Positions 8,888 through 19,099 of a DNA stretch of 64,000 nt are shown one piece after another. The stretch is from Neptunomonas antarctica. GTDB taxonomy: Bacteria > Pseudomonadota > Gammaproteobacteria > Pseudomonadales > Balneatricaceae. The translations under genes were made by a program, and so were the position numbers. The stretch is taken from assembly GCF_001305295.1 (NCBI RefSeq), contig NZ_LJSI01000053.1, positions 124,001 to 188,000 on the forward strand, written 5' to 3'. Every line of letters begins with the position of its first letter. The first letter of the stretch is position 1. A model generated the notes under the pieces. It worked only from the letters and a program-made list of their open reading frames with translations. It had not been told where the DNA came from and made no database searches.

Positions 8888-10993
8888 GTGTATAGCTCAT
8901 CTGGTAGTCCATCTATTAGCGCTTCGGCTAACGCTCCCGCTATCACTGCGCTGAAAGGTGTGGGTGCTGCGCTGGCCTTGAAATTAGCGCGCTTGGGAAT
9001 TCACAGCATTCCTGATCTGCTGTTTCATCTGCCGTCACGCTACCAGGATCGCACCCGAATCATACCGATTGGCTCATTGCAGCCGGGTGATGAGTGTGTA
9101 ATTGAAGGGACTATCCGCGCCTCGGATATTCAGATGGGTCGACGCCGCAGTCTGTTATGTCGTATACAGGACGGAACGGGAACGCTGACGTTACGTTTTT
9201 TCCACTTTTCAGCGGCACAAAAGAATACCTTAGCGGTTGGCGCGTCGATTCGCTGTTTTGGTGAAGTGCGTCCCGGGCCTGCAGGGCTTGAGATGGTGCA
9301 TCCTGAATACCGTGCCAGTCATGCGGAAGGGCTAACGCCTGTTGAGGAATGCTTAACGCCTATTTATCCTATGACCGAAGGGTTGCAGCAAGGTCGCGTG
9401 CGTGCGTTGATCCAGCAGGCACTTACCTGGCTGGAAACAGGCAGTGTACGAGAGCTCTTGCCTGAACCTGTTCGGCAGCAATGGCGCCTACCTGCGTTAA
9501 AAAAATCATTGGTGTATCTGCATGCGCCGCCAGTAGATGCCGATCAGCATCTGTTGCTGGAAGGCATGCACCCTGCGCAGCGTCGTTTAGCGTTTGAAGA
9601 GTTACTGGCGCATCATCTGACACTTATGCAATTGCGGCATAAAGTGCAGGAGCATGGCGCGCCCATACTCAATGCGACACAACGGTTAAGCAGTCAATTT
9701 TTGCGGCAATTACCTTTTCAATTAACCCAGGCGCAACAACGGGTGAGTGCTGAGGTGTGCGCCGATCTGGAAAAACCGCTTCCCATGTTACGTCTGGTGC
9801 AAGGTGATGTGGGTTCCGGTAAAACAGTGGTCGCCGCAGTAGCCGCACTCCAAGCGGTTGAAAATCGATATCAGGCGGCAATAATGGCGCCGACAGAAAT
9901 TCTGGCGGAGCAGCACTTCATCAATTTTTCACAGTGGATGGAGCCGTTAGGTATTAAACTTGCCTGGCTGGCGGGTAAAGTGAAAGGTAAGCAGCGGGCA
10001 ATACAGCTAGAAGCGATAGCCGATGGCTCTGCACAGATTGTGATCGGCACCCATGCTTTGTTTCAGGAAGAAGTGAGGTTTTATAATCTGGGATTGGCGG
10101 TCATTGACGAACAGCATCGTTTCGGCGTGCATCAGCGTTTAAGTTTGCGGGAAAAAGGCCGCGATGGAAAGCGCAGTCCGCATCAGTTGATTATGACGGC
10201 GACGCCGATTCCCCGCACGCTAACCATGAGTGCTTATGCGGATCTGGATTGTTCGGTGATTGATGAACTTCCACCGGGCCGAACGCCGGTGAATACCGTG
10301 GTGATAGCGGATTCCCGACGTGATCAGGTGATTGAGCGTGTGCGCGTGGCGTGTGCGGCAGGGCGACAGGCCTATTGGGTATGTACGCTCATCGAAGAAT
10401 CTGAATCACTGCAATGCCAGGCAGTGGAAGTCGCTGAAATAATGCTCAAAGAACAGCTGCCAGAACTGCGTATAGGTCTGGTGCATGGACGGATGAAGTC
10501 TAAGGATAAAGCCGAGGTGATGCAGCGCTTTAAAGCTGCGGAACTCGATCTTTTAGTGGCCACGACCGTGATTGAAGTGGGTGTCGATGTGCCTAATGCC
10601 AGTGTCATGATTATTGAGAACCCCGAGCGGTTAGGGCTGTCGCAGTTACACCAGTTGCGCGGGCGTGTGGGGCGTGGCTCGGTCGAGAGTTTTTGCGTGC
10701 TGATGTACCATGCGCCGCTTTCAAAGCAGAGTCGGGAGCGTCTGGCCGTGATGCGTGAAACCACTGATGGTTTCCGTATTGCAGAAAAAGACCTTGAATT
10801 ACGTGGGCCCGGAGAGATTTTGGGGACTCGTCAGACGGGTATGATGCAGTTTCGCATCGCCGATTTGCAGCGCGATTCTGATTTGTTGGATAGTATTCGT
10901 CAGGTGGCTGCCGAGTTGGCTGATGCGCCTGATGTGATGGAATCGATAACGCGTCGCTGGTTAGGGCATCAAGAGGATTATGGCCATGTGTAA
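8888..10993 (+). CDS. recG: ATP-dependent DNA helicase RecG
   Basis: Branch-migration helicase of 701 residues (E. coli 693) acting on stalled forks and Holliday junctions. It has an N-terminal wedge/OB domain, Walker A GDVGSGKT, the DEQH box (VIDEQHRFG), MTATPIPRT, and the C-terminal helicase motifs including QLRGRVGRG. The likely start is GTG at 8888, four bases after the oxyR stop, so the two genes are probably transcribed together. Confidence 0.95.
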   Translation: MYSSSGSPSISASANAPAITALKGVGAALALKLARLGIHSIPDLLFHLPSRYQDRTRIIPIGSLQPGDECVIEGTIRASDIQMGRRRSLLCRIQDGTGTLTLRFFHFSAAQKNTLAVGASIRCFGEVRPGPAGLEMVHPEYRASHAEGLTPVEECLTPIYPMTEGLQQGRVRALIQQALTWLETGSVRELLPEPVRQQWRLPALKKSLVYLHAPPVDADQHLLLEGMHPAQRRLAFEELLAHHLTLMQLRHKVQEHGAPILNATQRLSSQFLRQLPFQLTQAQQRVSAEVCADLEKPLPMLRLVQGDVGSGKTVVAAVAALQAVENRYQAAIMAPTEILAEQHFINFSQWMEPLGIKLAWLAGKVKGKQRAIQLEAIADGSAQIVIGTHALFQEEVRFYNLGLAVIDEQHRFGVHQRLSLREKGRDGKRSPHQLIMTATPIPRTLTMSAYADLDCSVIDELPPGRTPVNTVVIADSRRDQVIERVRVACAAGRQAYWVCTLIEESESLQCQAVEVAEIMLKEQLPELRIGLVHGRMKSKDKAEVMQRFKAAELDLLVATTVIEVGVDVPNASVMIIENPERLGLSQLHQLRGRVGRGSVESFCVLMYHAPLSKQSRERLAVMRETTDGFRIAEKDLELRGPGEILGTRQTGMMQFRIADLQRDSDLLDSIRQVAAELADAPDVMESITRRWLGHQEDYGHV

Positions 10994-11020
10994 GCTGCTT
11001 ATCGGAAAAATTATAGGTAA

Positions 11021-11056
11021 ATTGATAGTTGCATTGATAGTTGCATTGATAGTTGA
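11021..11056. repeat. Three tandem 12-bp repeats
   Basis: ATTGATAGTTGC occurs twice, followed by ATTGATAGTTGA, head to tail with no gap. The array sits between recG and the DUF501 gene. Possible roles are slippage-generated spacing of a promoter or nothing at all. Confidence 0.85.
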
Positions 11057-11086
11057 ATTCAAACTCAGGATATTAACGAGGTGTGT

Positions 11087-11596
11087 GTGAGCGTTTCAGA
11101 ACAGCAGTTAGCCGTTATTACCGACCAGATTGGTCGTGAGCCAAAAGGGCTGGTGAAAATCGCTGTAGCGACACCGCAAGGTGTTCCTCTGGTACTACAG
11201 ATGCGTTCGCTGGTGGACGATGTGCCTTTTCCTACACTGTATTGGTTATCGTCAAAAGATTTGTGTAAGGCGATTGGCCAGATTGAAGGGCAAGGATGGG
11301 TGAAAGAGGTAGAAGCCCGTCTGCAAACGGATACTGAATTAAGAGAGGCTTATCTTGAAAATCAGAAAGCTTATGTAGCACGCCGCTGGGAGCTGATGTT
11401 GCCTGAGGATAAGCAGCGCATAGAAACATTAGGATTCAGTGAACTGTACGAACGTAACGGTATCGGTGGTATTTCGAAATGGGATCAAGTCAGATGTCTG
11501 CACATGCAGTATGCACATCATCTGGCAGAAGGTAACGTGATTGGCGCACTGATGGATCAGGAGTTTGAGCTTAATAAACGGCATTATAGCCAGTAA
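11087..11596 (+). CDS. DUF501 family protein
   Basis: A 169-residue cytoplasmic protein matching the DUF501 family, with the typical FPTLYWLSS segment and the C-terminal NGIGGISKWDQVRCLHMQYAHH pattern shortened here. No function is established. The GTG at 11087 is preferred over the GTG at 11081 because ACGAGG then sits at a normal distance. It follows recG after a short repeat-containing gap and may belong to the same transcript. Confidence 0.8.
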   Translation: MSVSEQQLAVITDQIGREPKGLVKIAVATPQGVPLVLQMRSLVDDVPFPTLYWLSSKDLCKAIGQIEGQGWVKEVEARLQTDTELREAYLENQKAYVARRWELMLPEDKQRIETLGFSELYERNGIGGISKWDQVRCLHMQYAHHLAEGNVIGALMDQEFELNKRHYSQ

Positions 11597-11601
11597 GATA
11601 A

Positions 11602-11637
11602 GACTGCCTGCTTCCCTTATGTGGGGAACAGGCAGTC
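11602..11637. terminator. Intergenic hairpin between convergent genes
   Basis: GACTGCCTG pairs with CAGGCAGTC, with an inner TTCCC/GGGGAA pairing, between the convergent DUF501 and RIO-kinase genes. The stem is strong but no clear T-run follows on either strand, so termination is likely rather than certain. Confidence 0.5.
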
Positions 11638-11671
11638 ATCAGCAGGTAGTAAAAACAGCTTGGCGTTGTGT

Positions 11672-12529
11672 TTAGGCTGATTCTTCAGCATCCATGATGC
11701 GTTCCAAACGTTCCTGCTCTTCAGCCCATGCTGCCTTAATCTCTTGTAGAACGGTATCAACATCCGCCGCTTCAGCGCTTTCTTCAAAGAGCCCTGTAAG
11801 CTCAGTTTCAGGATGTAAATCGCCTCCTTCGAATAGTGCCCACATCTCTTTAGCGTAGCGGGTATCCAGTAACTCAGGTGCATACTGCGCGTAATAAACC
11901 GTCATATTATTAACATCACGCGTCAGCATTCTCTGCGCATTGTTATTGGCTGCCGCATCAACCGCTTGCGGAAGATCGATAATAACCGGGCCATATGAGT
12001 CTACTAATACATTGAATTCTGAAAGGTCACCATGAATGAGTCCTGCACAGAGCATTAGCATTACGTATTTCATGACGACGGCATGATCTTCGCGGGCTTG
12101 TTCGGGTGTCAGGGTGATATCGTTCAGGCGTGGCGCTACGTGCCCCTCGTTATCAGTGACCAGTTCCATTAGCAATACGCCGTCGAAACAGCCATAAGGC
12201 GTGGGAACCCTCACGCCCGCATCAGCCAGACGATAGAGGGCGTCTACTTCAGCATTTTGCCACGTTTCTTCCTGCTGGCCGCGGCCAAATTTAGAACCTT
12301 TTTCCATGGCGCGTGCACGTCGACTATTGCGTACTTTACGGCCTTCCTGATATTGCGCTGCTTGCTTGAAGCCGCGTTTATTGGCTTCTTTATAGATTTT
12401 TGCGCAGCGTATCTCGGTGCCGCAGCGTACGATAAATACGTCTGCTTCTTTGCCGCTCATGAGCGGACGGAGGACTTCATCCACCAGGCCGTCTTCAATC
12501 AGGGGTAGTATTCGTTTTGGAGCTTTCAT
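11672..12529 (-). CDS. RIO1-family serine protein kinase
   Basis: An atypical protein kinase of 285 residues. The ATP-binding region is near GKEADVF (~26-32), the catalytic loop is HGDLSEFNVL (~165-174) and the metal-binding motif is VIIDLPQAVD (~182-191). These are the signature elements of RIO kinases as found in many proteobacteria. An acidic, Ala/Glu-rich tail (~240-285) follows the kinase core. The bacterial substrate is unknown. The gene is convergent with the DUF501 gene and divergent from rluF. Confidence 0.9.
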   Translation of the reverse strand: MKAPKRILPLIEDGLVDEVLRPLMSGKEADVFIVRCGTEIRCAKIYKEANKRGFKQAAQYQEGRKVRNSRRARAMEKGSKFGRGQQEETWQNAEVDALYRLADAGVRVPTPYGCFDGVLLMELVTDNEGHVAPRLNDITLTPEQAREDHAVVMKYVMLMLCAGLIHGDLSEFNVLVDSYGPVIIDLPQAVDAAANNNAQRMLTRDVNNMTVYYAQYAPELLDTRYAKEMWALFEGGDLHPETELTGLFEESAEAADVDTVLQEIKAAWAEEQERLERIMDAEESA

Positions 12530-12657
12530 GACGCCGTTATACCCTCTTTTTTCGTGGTATGGAGTAAATCGGATAAAACTTCAGCGGCTTCGTTATTACA
12601 AAACTGCCTCTGTACTGTGTGATATGTTTTAATGGGTTTTGCCAAGAAGCTTTATAG

Positions 12658-13467
12658 TTGGAAAATATTGTGAGCACAAGTAGTGAAAAACGTCTCAATA
12701 AATATATCAGTGAATCCGGTTTCTGTTCCAGACGTGAAGCTGATAAATTAATTGAACAACAACGAGTTACTATCAACGGCCAACAGCCTGAACTAGGTAC
12801 AAAGGTCACACCGGCGGATACAGTATTAATTGATGGAAAACGCATCGCTGCCAGTGCTGATAATAAATCCGATCGTATTTATATAGTCTATCACAAGCCA
12901 GTCGGTATTACGTGTACCACTGAGCTTCACATTAAAGGCAATATTATCGATGCGATTGGTCATAAGCAGAGAATATTCCCAATAGGGCGGCTTGATAAGC
13001 CTTCCGAAGGTCTGATTTTCCTGACCAGTGATGGTGACATTGTTAATAAAATTCTGCGTGCTGAAAATGCTCATGATAAAGAGTATATCGTCACGGTTGA
13101 TAAGCCGTTAAATGAACGATTTTCTGAGCAGATGTCACGCGGTGTGCCCATTCTGGATACGGTAACCAAACCTTGTAAAGTGACGATGCAAAGCCGTTTT
13201 GTATTTAAAATTATTTTAACACAAGGGCTTAACCGCCAGATTCGGCGCATGTGTGAGTACTTAGGTTACGAGGTCACTAAGCTAAAACGAACACGGATTA
13301 TGAATGTTAAATTAGATGGATTAAAACCCGGGCAGTGGAGGAATTTGACCAGCGAAGAATTGGCAGAGATCAATAAAGCCGTCGCCACCTCACATAAAAC
13401 GGCAGCCATTACCGCGCCGCCAAATGCAAAGCGACACTCTCGCCTCATAAAATCTGGCCCTAAATGA
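12658..13467 (+). CDS. rluF: 23S rRNA pseudouridine synthase RluF
   Basis: An RsuA-family pseudouridine synthase of 265-269 residues. It has an N-terminal S4 RNA-binding domain (~10-60) and a catalytic domain with the nucleophilic Asp in GRLDKPSEGL. The later QGLNRQIRRMCEYLGY pattern is characteristic of RluF, which modifies 23S rRNA U2604 in E. coli. The start is either TTG 12658 or GTG 12670; neither has a strong ribosome site. A bidirectional terminator follows. Confidence 0.88.
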   Translation: MENIVSTSSEKRLNKYISESGFCSRREADKLIEQQRVTINGQQPELGTKVTPADTVLIDGKRIAASADNKSDRIYIVYHKPVGITCTTELHIKGNIIDAIGHKQRIFPIGRLDKPSEGLIFLTSDGDIVNKILRAENAHDKEYIVTVDKPLNERFSEQMSRGVPILDTVTKPCKVTMQSRFVFKIILTQGLNRQIRRMCEYLGYEVTKLKRTRIMNVKLDGLKPGQWRNLTSEELAEINKAVATSHKTAAITAPPNAKRHSRLIKSGPK

Positions 13468-13492
13468 ACATTTGAGGCGGATTTCAGATAAT

Positions 13493-13518
13493 AAAAAGCA
13501 GGCTTAAGCCTGCTTTTT
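13493..13518. terminator. Bidirectional Rho-independent terminator (rluF / ferredoxin)
   Basis: AAAAAGCAGGC pairs perfectly with GCCTGCTTTTT around a TTAA centre. A GC stem with T-runs on both strands lies between the convergent rluF and ferredoxin genes. Confidence 0.9.
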
Positions 13519-13539
13519 GTTGGAGCATTTGTTGAGCTA

Positions 13540-14317
<778 letters not shown>

Positions 14318-14471
14318 CTAACCCTGTAAGCGTGCTTATTGCTACTGTTACAAATGCGGCATGTTATCGGAATTGCCACAGTGGTACAAATACAATAATG
14401 GAATGTATCGATCATTATTAGTTATTAAAAATATTTTTTATATGTCAATTAAGAATATGTGGGTATTGAAT

Positions 14472-15740
14472 ATGTCTTCAAAATCATCAACCAGTCTGGT
14501 TAAAGTTTCATCAGTCATTCTCTGTTTAGTGTTGTTAAGTGGTTGCGAGGCGCTACAGAGCGTAGATCGCGGACTTTATACGGCAGCTGAAGCCGTCACT
14601 GAGCGTGATCTTGTCACAGGGCAGCGGACGCTGAGTACGGCGGGTCGTGGCGAGCAAATTGCACAGGGAAATGCTGCTGTTGAGCAAATAATGGCGGCAG
14701 AGAAAAAAGCCGGCAGAAAGGTTAATGCAGCACTGGACCGTAAAGCCTACGAGCGGCTGGTCAAGGTATTTGACCGTATTCATCGTGTCAGTCACCTGGC
14801 GAATGAACGCTGGCGCCCCATCTTGATTGATAACAATGCTTTTAACGCATTCACTACCGGAGGTACTTACATTGTTGTTAACAGTGGCCTGATGAAGGAT
14901 CTTCAGGATGACTCGGAACTAGCGGCTGTGCTTGGGCATGAAATTGCACATACGGTAGCCAATCACGTGTTTGAGCGGCAGACGCATCAAACAGTGGCCT
15001 TAATTGCAGGCTCTGAAGCGGCACGTCAGGGCAGTTATCAGGCTGCTTTTACACATGAGAGTGAGATCGAGGCGGATAAAATAGGCATTCTCTATGCATC
15101 GTTGGCGGGTTTTGATCCTTATGCGGCGAGTCGTATTTGGGAACGACAGTATAAAAAAGAAGGGAGCGCTAAAGGTTTGTTTTTTCATGACCATCCTGTT
15201 AATCCAGAGCGGGCGGTATTGACGCGTAATGTGGCCAGGCAGGTTGAGCCGTATTATCAGAAAGGTCAGCAGAACCCTCAGTATTCGGCGTTATTGGAGA
15301 GTAATACGTTATGGCGTAAAAAATCGGAGTCTGTAAAGGCGGGCGAAGGTGGTGGCCTGTCGGCCATACTGGGGACGGTGTTAGGTGCTTATGTTCAACA
15401 TGAAGGAACGAAGCAGGAAGCCAGTCGCCAGACACAACAGATACAGATGATGCAGGCGCTGGATAAACGGGTTGTTGTGCTGGGGGAAAAGGTGATTGAT
15501 CAGCATTCATGGCAGGTCGTGTGGCAAAATCGAAATTCAGTCAGTCTCAAAAATGTCGTTATGGGTGTATTAGTTAAAGATTCTGGTGGGAAGGTTAAGC
15601 GCTATGTGGCGCATGTGTCGGGTAATGTTGTGCGTGGATCACGTTTTACTGCGCAATTTACAATGCCCGATTTGAGCGTTGCCCAATTAAAGCAGATGCA
15701 AGTAAAGTACTATCTTGATGACGCGTTACCTTATCAGTAG
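14472..15740 (+). CDS. M48-family metallopeptidase lipoprotein
   Basis: A periplasmic, lipid-anchored zinc protease of 422 residues. A signal peptide ends in the lipobox LLSGC (~20-24). The catalytic HEIAH motif and the downstream Glu in ESEIEADKIG are those of peptidase family M48, the Oma1/BepA/LoiP group that handles outer-membrane protein quality control. A C-terminal beta-rich domain (~330-422) resembles the DUF found on similar lipoproteins. The ATG at 14472 is chosen because it gives a proper signal peptide; the frame remains open to 14361. Confidence 0.87.
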   Translation: MSSKSSTSLVKVSSVILCLVLLSGCEALQSVDRGLYTAAEAVTERDLVTGQRTLSTAGRGEQIAQGNAAVEQIMAAEKKAGRKVNAALDRKAYERLVKVFDRIHRVSHLANERWRPILIDNNAFNAFTTGGTYIVVNSGLMKDLQDDSELAAVLGHEIAHTVANHVFERQTHQTVALIAGSEAARQGSYQAAFTHESEIEADKIGILYASLAGFDPYAASRIWERQYKKEGSAKGLFFHDHPVNPERAVLTRNVARQVEPYYQKGQQNPQYSALLESNTLWRKKSESVKAGEGGGLSAILGTVLGAYVQHEGTKQEASRQTQQIQMMQALDKRVVVLGEKVIDQHSWQVVWQNRNSVSLKNVVMGVLVKDSGGKVKRYVAHVSGNVVRGSRFTAQFTMPDLSVAQLKQMQVKYYLDDALPYQ

Positions 15741-15830
15741 AACTTATATTGGTGTGAGGGTAATGTTTATTCAGGACGTATAAGATAAACTGCTGTAATT
15801 AATCAGTATTAGATAGCATTGGAGACTATT

Positions 15831-16448
15831 TTGGCGCGTCGTACCAAAGAAGAAGCGCAGCAAACCCGGCAGCAGTTGTTAGATATGGCGCTGCTGCAGT
15901 ATTCGCTGCACGGGATTAACAATGTGAGCTTGAAAACAATCGCGGCTGAAGTCGGGGTGACGCATGGTGCTTTATATTGGCACTTTAAGAGCAGGGATGA
16001 TCTGATTTTAGCGCTATGCGAATCGCTCACCTTGCCTTTTGAGCATTACTATCTGGAACAGTTGCAGGCGATTGATCAGAATGCTGTTAAAGCGCTAAAG
16101 GCATTTTTGATAGAAGTAACGTGTCGTATTGCTACTCATGAACCTGCGATGCAGGTCTACAGCCTTTTTTATAATCGTAGAAAAGAGCTGCCTCAGCAAG
16201 CAGCGTTGCATGAATGTCTGGCTGATGAGTGGCAGGTGTGGACCGATTATATCAATCGCTTCCTGAAACAAGCACGCAAGCAAAAGTCGATTAGTAAAAA
16301 AACCAAAGGGCAGCCTATTGCGGAGATGCTGCTCTGTCAGGTTTTTGGCGTGTTAGTCGTTGCTGAATATATGCTGGAGCCTGTTGCTCTAAGGGATCTT
16401 GCCAGTACCAGTATCAGCAATGCCATACGGGGCTTGGAAGCCTCGTAG
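15831..16448 (+). CDS. TetR/AcrR-family transcriptional repressor
   Basis: A TetR-type regulator of 205 residues. The N-terminal helix-turn-helix (~10-55) starts ARRTKEEAQQTRQQLL and contains VSLKTIAAEVGVTHGALYWHF, shortened here to its core GVTHGALYWHF. This is the pattern of efflux-pump repressors such as AcrR/TtgR. The TTG at 15831 is preferred because GGAG lies 6-7 bp upstream. No efflux genes lie next to it, so its target is elsewhere or lost. Confidence 0.88.
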   Translation: MARRTKEEAQQTRQQLLDMALLQYSLHGINNVSLKTIAAEVGVTHGALYWHFKSRDDLILALCESLTLPFEHYYLEQLQAIDQNAVKALKAFLIEVTCRIATHEPAMQVYSLFYNRRKELPQQAALHECLADEWQVWTDYINRFLKQARKQKSISKKTKGQPIAEMLLCQVFGVLVVAEYMLEPVALRDLASTSISNAIRGLEAS

Positions 16449-16496
16449 GTAGCTAAGCTCTAATTGGGACGTCTTAATTAAAAAGCCCTGCTTTCT

Positions 16497-17123
16497 TCAG
16501 GTGGTTGACGCTGGTTGGCGAAAGAGTAAGCGGTAGGTGACCTGTCCGGCGGTTTTTACACGACTCTCTTCCCAGTTCCCGGGGACAACCAGTTGACTGA
16601 GTTCTGATTCCGCTTCTATGTAGATAACAGCATTGTCAGCTAGCAGATTTCGCTTTTCGAGTAATTCGCAAATAAGCGGAAGTAGATCTTTTCTGAAGGG
16701 TGGGTCGAGAAAAACCAGATCATAGCGTGTTTCAGTATCGGTTTGGCGTGACTCTAACCAGTTTATGGCTGAAGCGGTTATTACTTCGCCGTGCTGGCTT
16801 TTTAATGTATTCAGGTTAGTTCTGAGCTGACGAACTACTGCAGGCGAGCTATCAATAAATACAACCGATTCTGCACCGCGTGAAAGTGCTTCAAGTCCCA
16901 ATGCTCCACTGCCGGCAAACAGGTCAAGGCAACGCGCGCCCGGCGTGATGTTTTGCAGCCAATTGAATAATGTTTCCCTGACACGATCAGGGGTAGGGCG
17001 TAACCCTTCAGTCTCCGGAAACGGGACTTTTCGGCTACGCCATTCTCCACCGATAATACGTAGCATCGGGCGTGGTTCAGTGACTGTTGGGCTATTTTTT
17101 CGGGTTGAATTTTTTCGAGGCAT
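16497..17123 (-). CDS. rsmD: 16S rRNA (guanine966-N2)-methyltransferase RsmD
   Basis: A SAM-dependent rRNA methyltransferase of 208 residues (E. coli 198). Motif I is DLFAGSGALGLEALSRGA and the catalytic motif IV is FLDPPF, the NPPF/DPPF signature of N2-guanine methyltransferases. A basic N-terminus probably binds RNA. The M16-like gene lies 10 bp upstream on the same strand, so both are probably one transcript. Confidence 0.95.
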   Translation of the reverse strand: MPRKNSTRKNSPTVTEPRPMLRIIGGEWRSRKVPFPETEGLRPTPDRVRETLFNWLQNITPGARCLDLFAGSGALGLEALSRGAESVVFIDSSPAVVRQLRTNLNTLKSQHGEVITASAINWLESRQTDTETRYDLVFLDPPFRKDLLPLICELLEKRNLLADNAVIYIEAESELSQLVVPGNWEESRVKTAGQVTYRLLFRQPASTT

Positions 17124-17133
17124 CTGAATAAGT

Positions 17134-18354
17134 CTACGGCGGTGTTATTCGTACGATAATGGCGTGTGCAGGGTCAAACAACTGATGTATCTGTGTTTTA
17201 ATCCGGGTCGCCGTGATGTCAGCAAGCGTATCACGAAATTCATCAACTGACTGAAATTTATCTTTATAGAAGAGTTGTCTGGCGAGTAAGTTAGCCCGGT
17301 ATTCGGGGTCTGCCAGTTGGGTTTCATATTGACTGATCAGATCGGTTTTAATTTGCTCAAGTAGTTGAGTGTTGAAATGCTCGAGCAGGTAATCCTGTAG
17401 GTTGCCGGGTAACTTATCCTGAAGAGGACTGTTGCGCGTGATGACTAACGCGGCGTAGCCTACCGGCAGGAAAGGTTTGAGCATCAGATGGTAGGTGGCA
17501 TTGTTCTTTTCTATTAGTGGTTGAAGGGCTTGATTAATATAACGAAACGCCAGTGTGCGGTTGAGGTTATTGGCGTCCATGCTAATTGGCTGGCCAATCA
17601 GATAGAGGTGCGTGTTACTACGGTGCTGTAGATTGACCAGCGGGTTAGCGGTTAAAGATGCGCTGTTTATGCTTTCAGAAGGTAATGCTGCGATGTGGCT
17701 TTCTGTCGTAGTCGGATATTGAGCTTTTAGCTGCCCGCTGATAAAAGTCGTAAGTGAATCATTTTTCTTTTTCAGGATAATCAGCGCCGTCGGCCGTTGG
17801 TAAAACAGCGAACTGATGTGACTTGGCTCCCTAAATGCAGGGGGTTGTGATGCCAGAAGCTGGGTTTTCATCGTAGAAAGTGCCAGTGTTTCAATATTAT
17901 TGAGGGCCAGATAACGCTCTGCTGTAGCGCGTTGCAGTGCTGCTGGATAATTATTTTTGGCTGTTGTGATTAACTGACTGAGTAATGTATTGAAATTGAA
18001 GGTCTTCACATCAATATGATCTGCCGTAAGTGACAGAATTAATTTATCATCGTGCCACTCAGTAGTGAGGGATTCTTGCATCTTCGAAGCATCCGTTAGT
18101 GCTGTCTGTAACGCGATACGTTGCTGTGTTTGTTGCTCGGTATAGGCTGGCGTAAGAGGGTACATCAGCTTTAGTTGCTGTTTTGTTGTTGCGTCGTCAA
18201 TCGACAAAAAAATCCAATTTTCGTGCAGCGTTTCGGGTAAATAAGACGTGTTGTTTTGGTTGTTCGCTGTCAGCAATACAATCACAATGGCGACAATCCA
18301 GGGTAATATTTTCAGATAGGTACGGTTAAACACTGGTTGGCGTGGCTGATCCAT
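17134..18354 (-). CDS. Membrane-anchored M16-peptidase-like protein, probably inactive
   Basis: A 406-residue protein with one N-terminal membrane anchor (~13-31) and a large exported domain. No HxxEH zinc motif is present. In related genomes the gene between rsmD and the fts genes encodes M16-family (insulinase-like) proteins, often an active/inactive pair. The late segment around LSQYETQLADPEYRANLLA and the overall length fit an M16B non-catalytic half. The assignment is from synteny plus weak resemblance. ftsY, the usual next gene, is not here. Confidence 0.5.
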   Translation of the reverse strand: MDQPRQPVFNRTYLKILPWIVAIVIVLLTANNQNNTSYLPETLHENWIFLSIDDATTKQQLKLMYPLTPAYTEQQTQQRIALQTALTDASKMQESLTTEWHDDKLILSLTADHIDVKTFNFNTLLSQLITTAKNNYPAALQRATAERYLALNNIETLALSTMKTQLLASQPPAFREPSHISSLFYQRPTALIILKKKNDSLTTFISGQLKAQYPTTTESHIAALPSESINSASLTANPLVNLQHRSNTHLYLIGQPISMDANNLNRTLAFRYINQALQPLIEKNNATYHLMLKPFLPVGYAALVITRNSPLQDKLPGNLQDYLLEHFNTQLLEQIKTDLISQYETQLADPEYRANLLARQLFYKDKFQSVDEFRDTLADITATRIKTQIHQLFDPAHAIIVRITPP

Positions 18355-18439
18355 AATTTTCCCGTAAATTTAAGCTGTTATACGTAAAGTACCGCTATGA
18401 TAAGATACTCGGCATTAATCAGGATAGACCAAGAGCACC

Positions 18440-19099
18440 ATGATTCAGTTTGAGCATGTGAGTAAACGCTACGATGAAGGCTACGATGCCCTCAAAGACG
18501 TCAGTTTTACGTTAGATACCGGCGAAATGGCATTTCTAACAGGCCACTCCGGTGCCGGAAAAAGTACTTTGCTAAAGCTGGTCATGTTAATGGAGCAGCC
18601 AACCGCTGGCCACATTCAGGTGGGCGATCAAATACTGACGCGGCTCGGGCGTCATGATATTCCGTTTCTGCGGCGCTCCATTGGCGTTGTCTTCCAAAAC
18701 CATCAGTTACTCTTTGATCGCAGCGTGTTTGATAATGTCGCGTTGCCCTTGCAAATATGTGGCTATTCTCCTGCAGATGCTGCACGCCGAGTCCGTGCAG
18801 CACTGGATAAGGTCGGATTATTAAATCGCGAAAAAATGAATCCTATGGCGTTATCGAGCGGCGAGCAGCAGCGAGTGGGGATTGCCCGGGCGATTGTTCA
18901 TAAACCCAAGGTGCTATTGGCAGATGAGCCAACAGGTAACCTGGATCCTCAGCTATCAGCAGAAATCATGCATTTGTTTGAACAGTTCAATCGTGTCGGA
19001 ACCACTGTATTGGTTGCCAGCCATGACCTGTCCCTGATTAAAAGTATGCGTCATCGCATGTTGACGCTCAAATCCGGGAGGCTGATTGCAGATGGATAA
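18440..19099 (+). CDS. ftsE: Cell-division ABC-type ATPase FtsE
   Basis: A cytoplasmic ATPase of 219 residues that pairs with FtsX at the septum to activate peptidoglycan hydrolases. It shows Walker A GHSGAGKST (~36-44), signature LSSGEQQRVGIARA and Walker B VLLADEPTG. ftsX overlaps its 3' end by 8 bp. Unusually for this group, ftsY does not precede it; the upstream gene is divergent. Confidence 0.96.
   Translation: MIQFEHVSKRYDEGYDALKDVSFTLDTGEMAFLTGHSGAGKSTLLKLVMLMEQPTAGHIQVGDQILTRLGRHDIPFLRRSIGVVFQNHQLLFDRSVFDNVALPLQICGYSPADAARRVRAALDKVGLLNREKMNPMALSSGEQQRVGIARAIVHKPKVLLADEPTGNLDPQLSAEIMHLFEQFNRVGTTVLVASHDLSLIKSMRHRMLTLKSGRLIADG

Noticed and set aside
12537..12845. 102-codon minus-strand frame over the rluF start
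   Set aside because: It overlaps the S4 domain of rluF and shows no protein family features.
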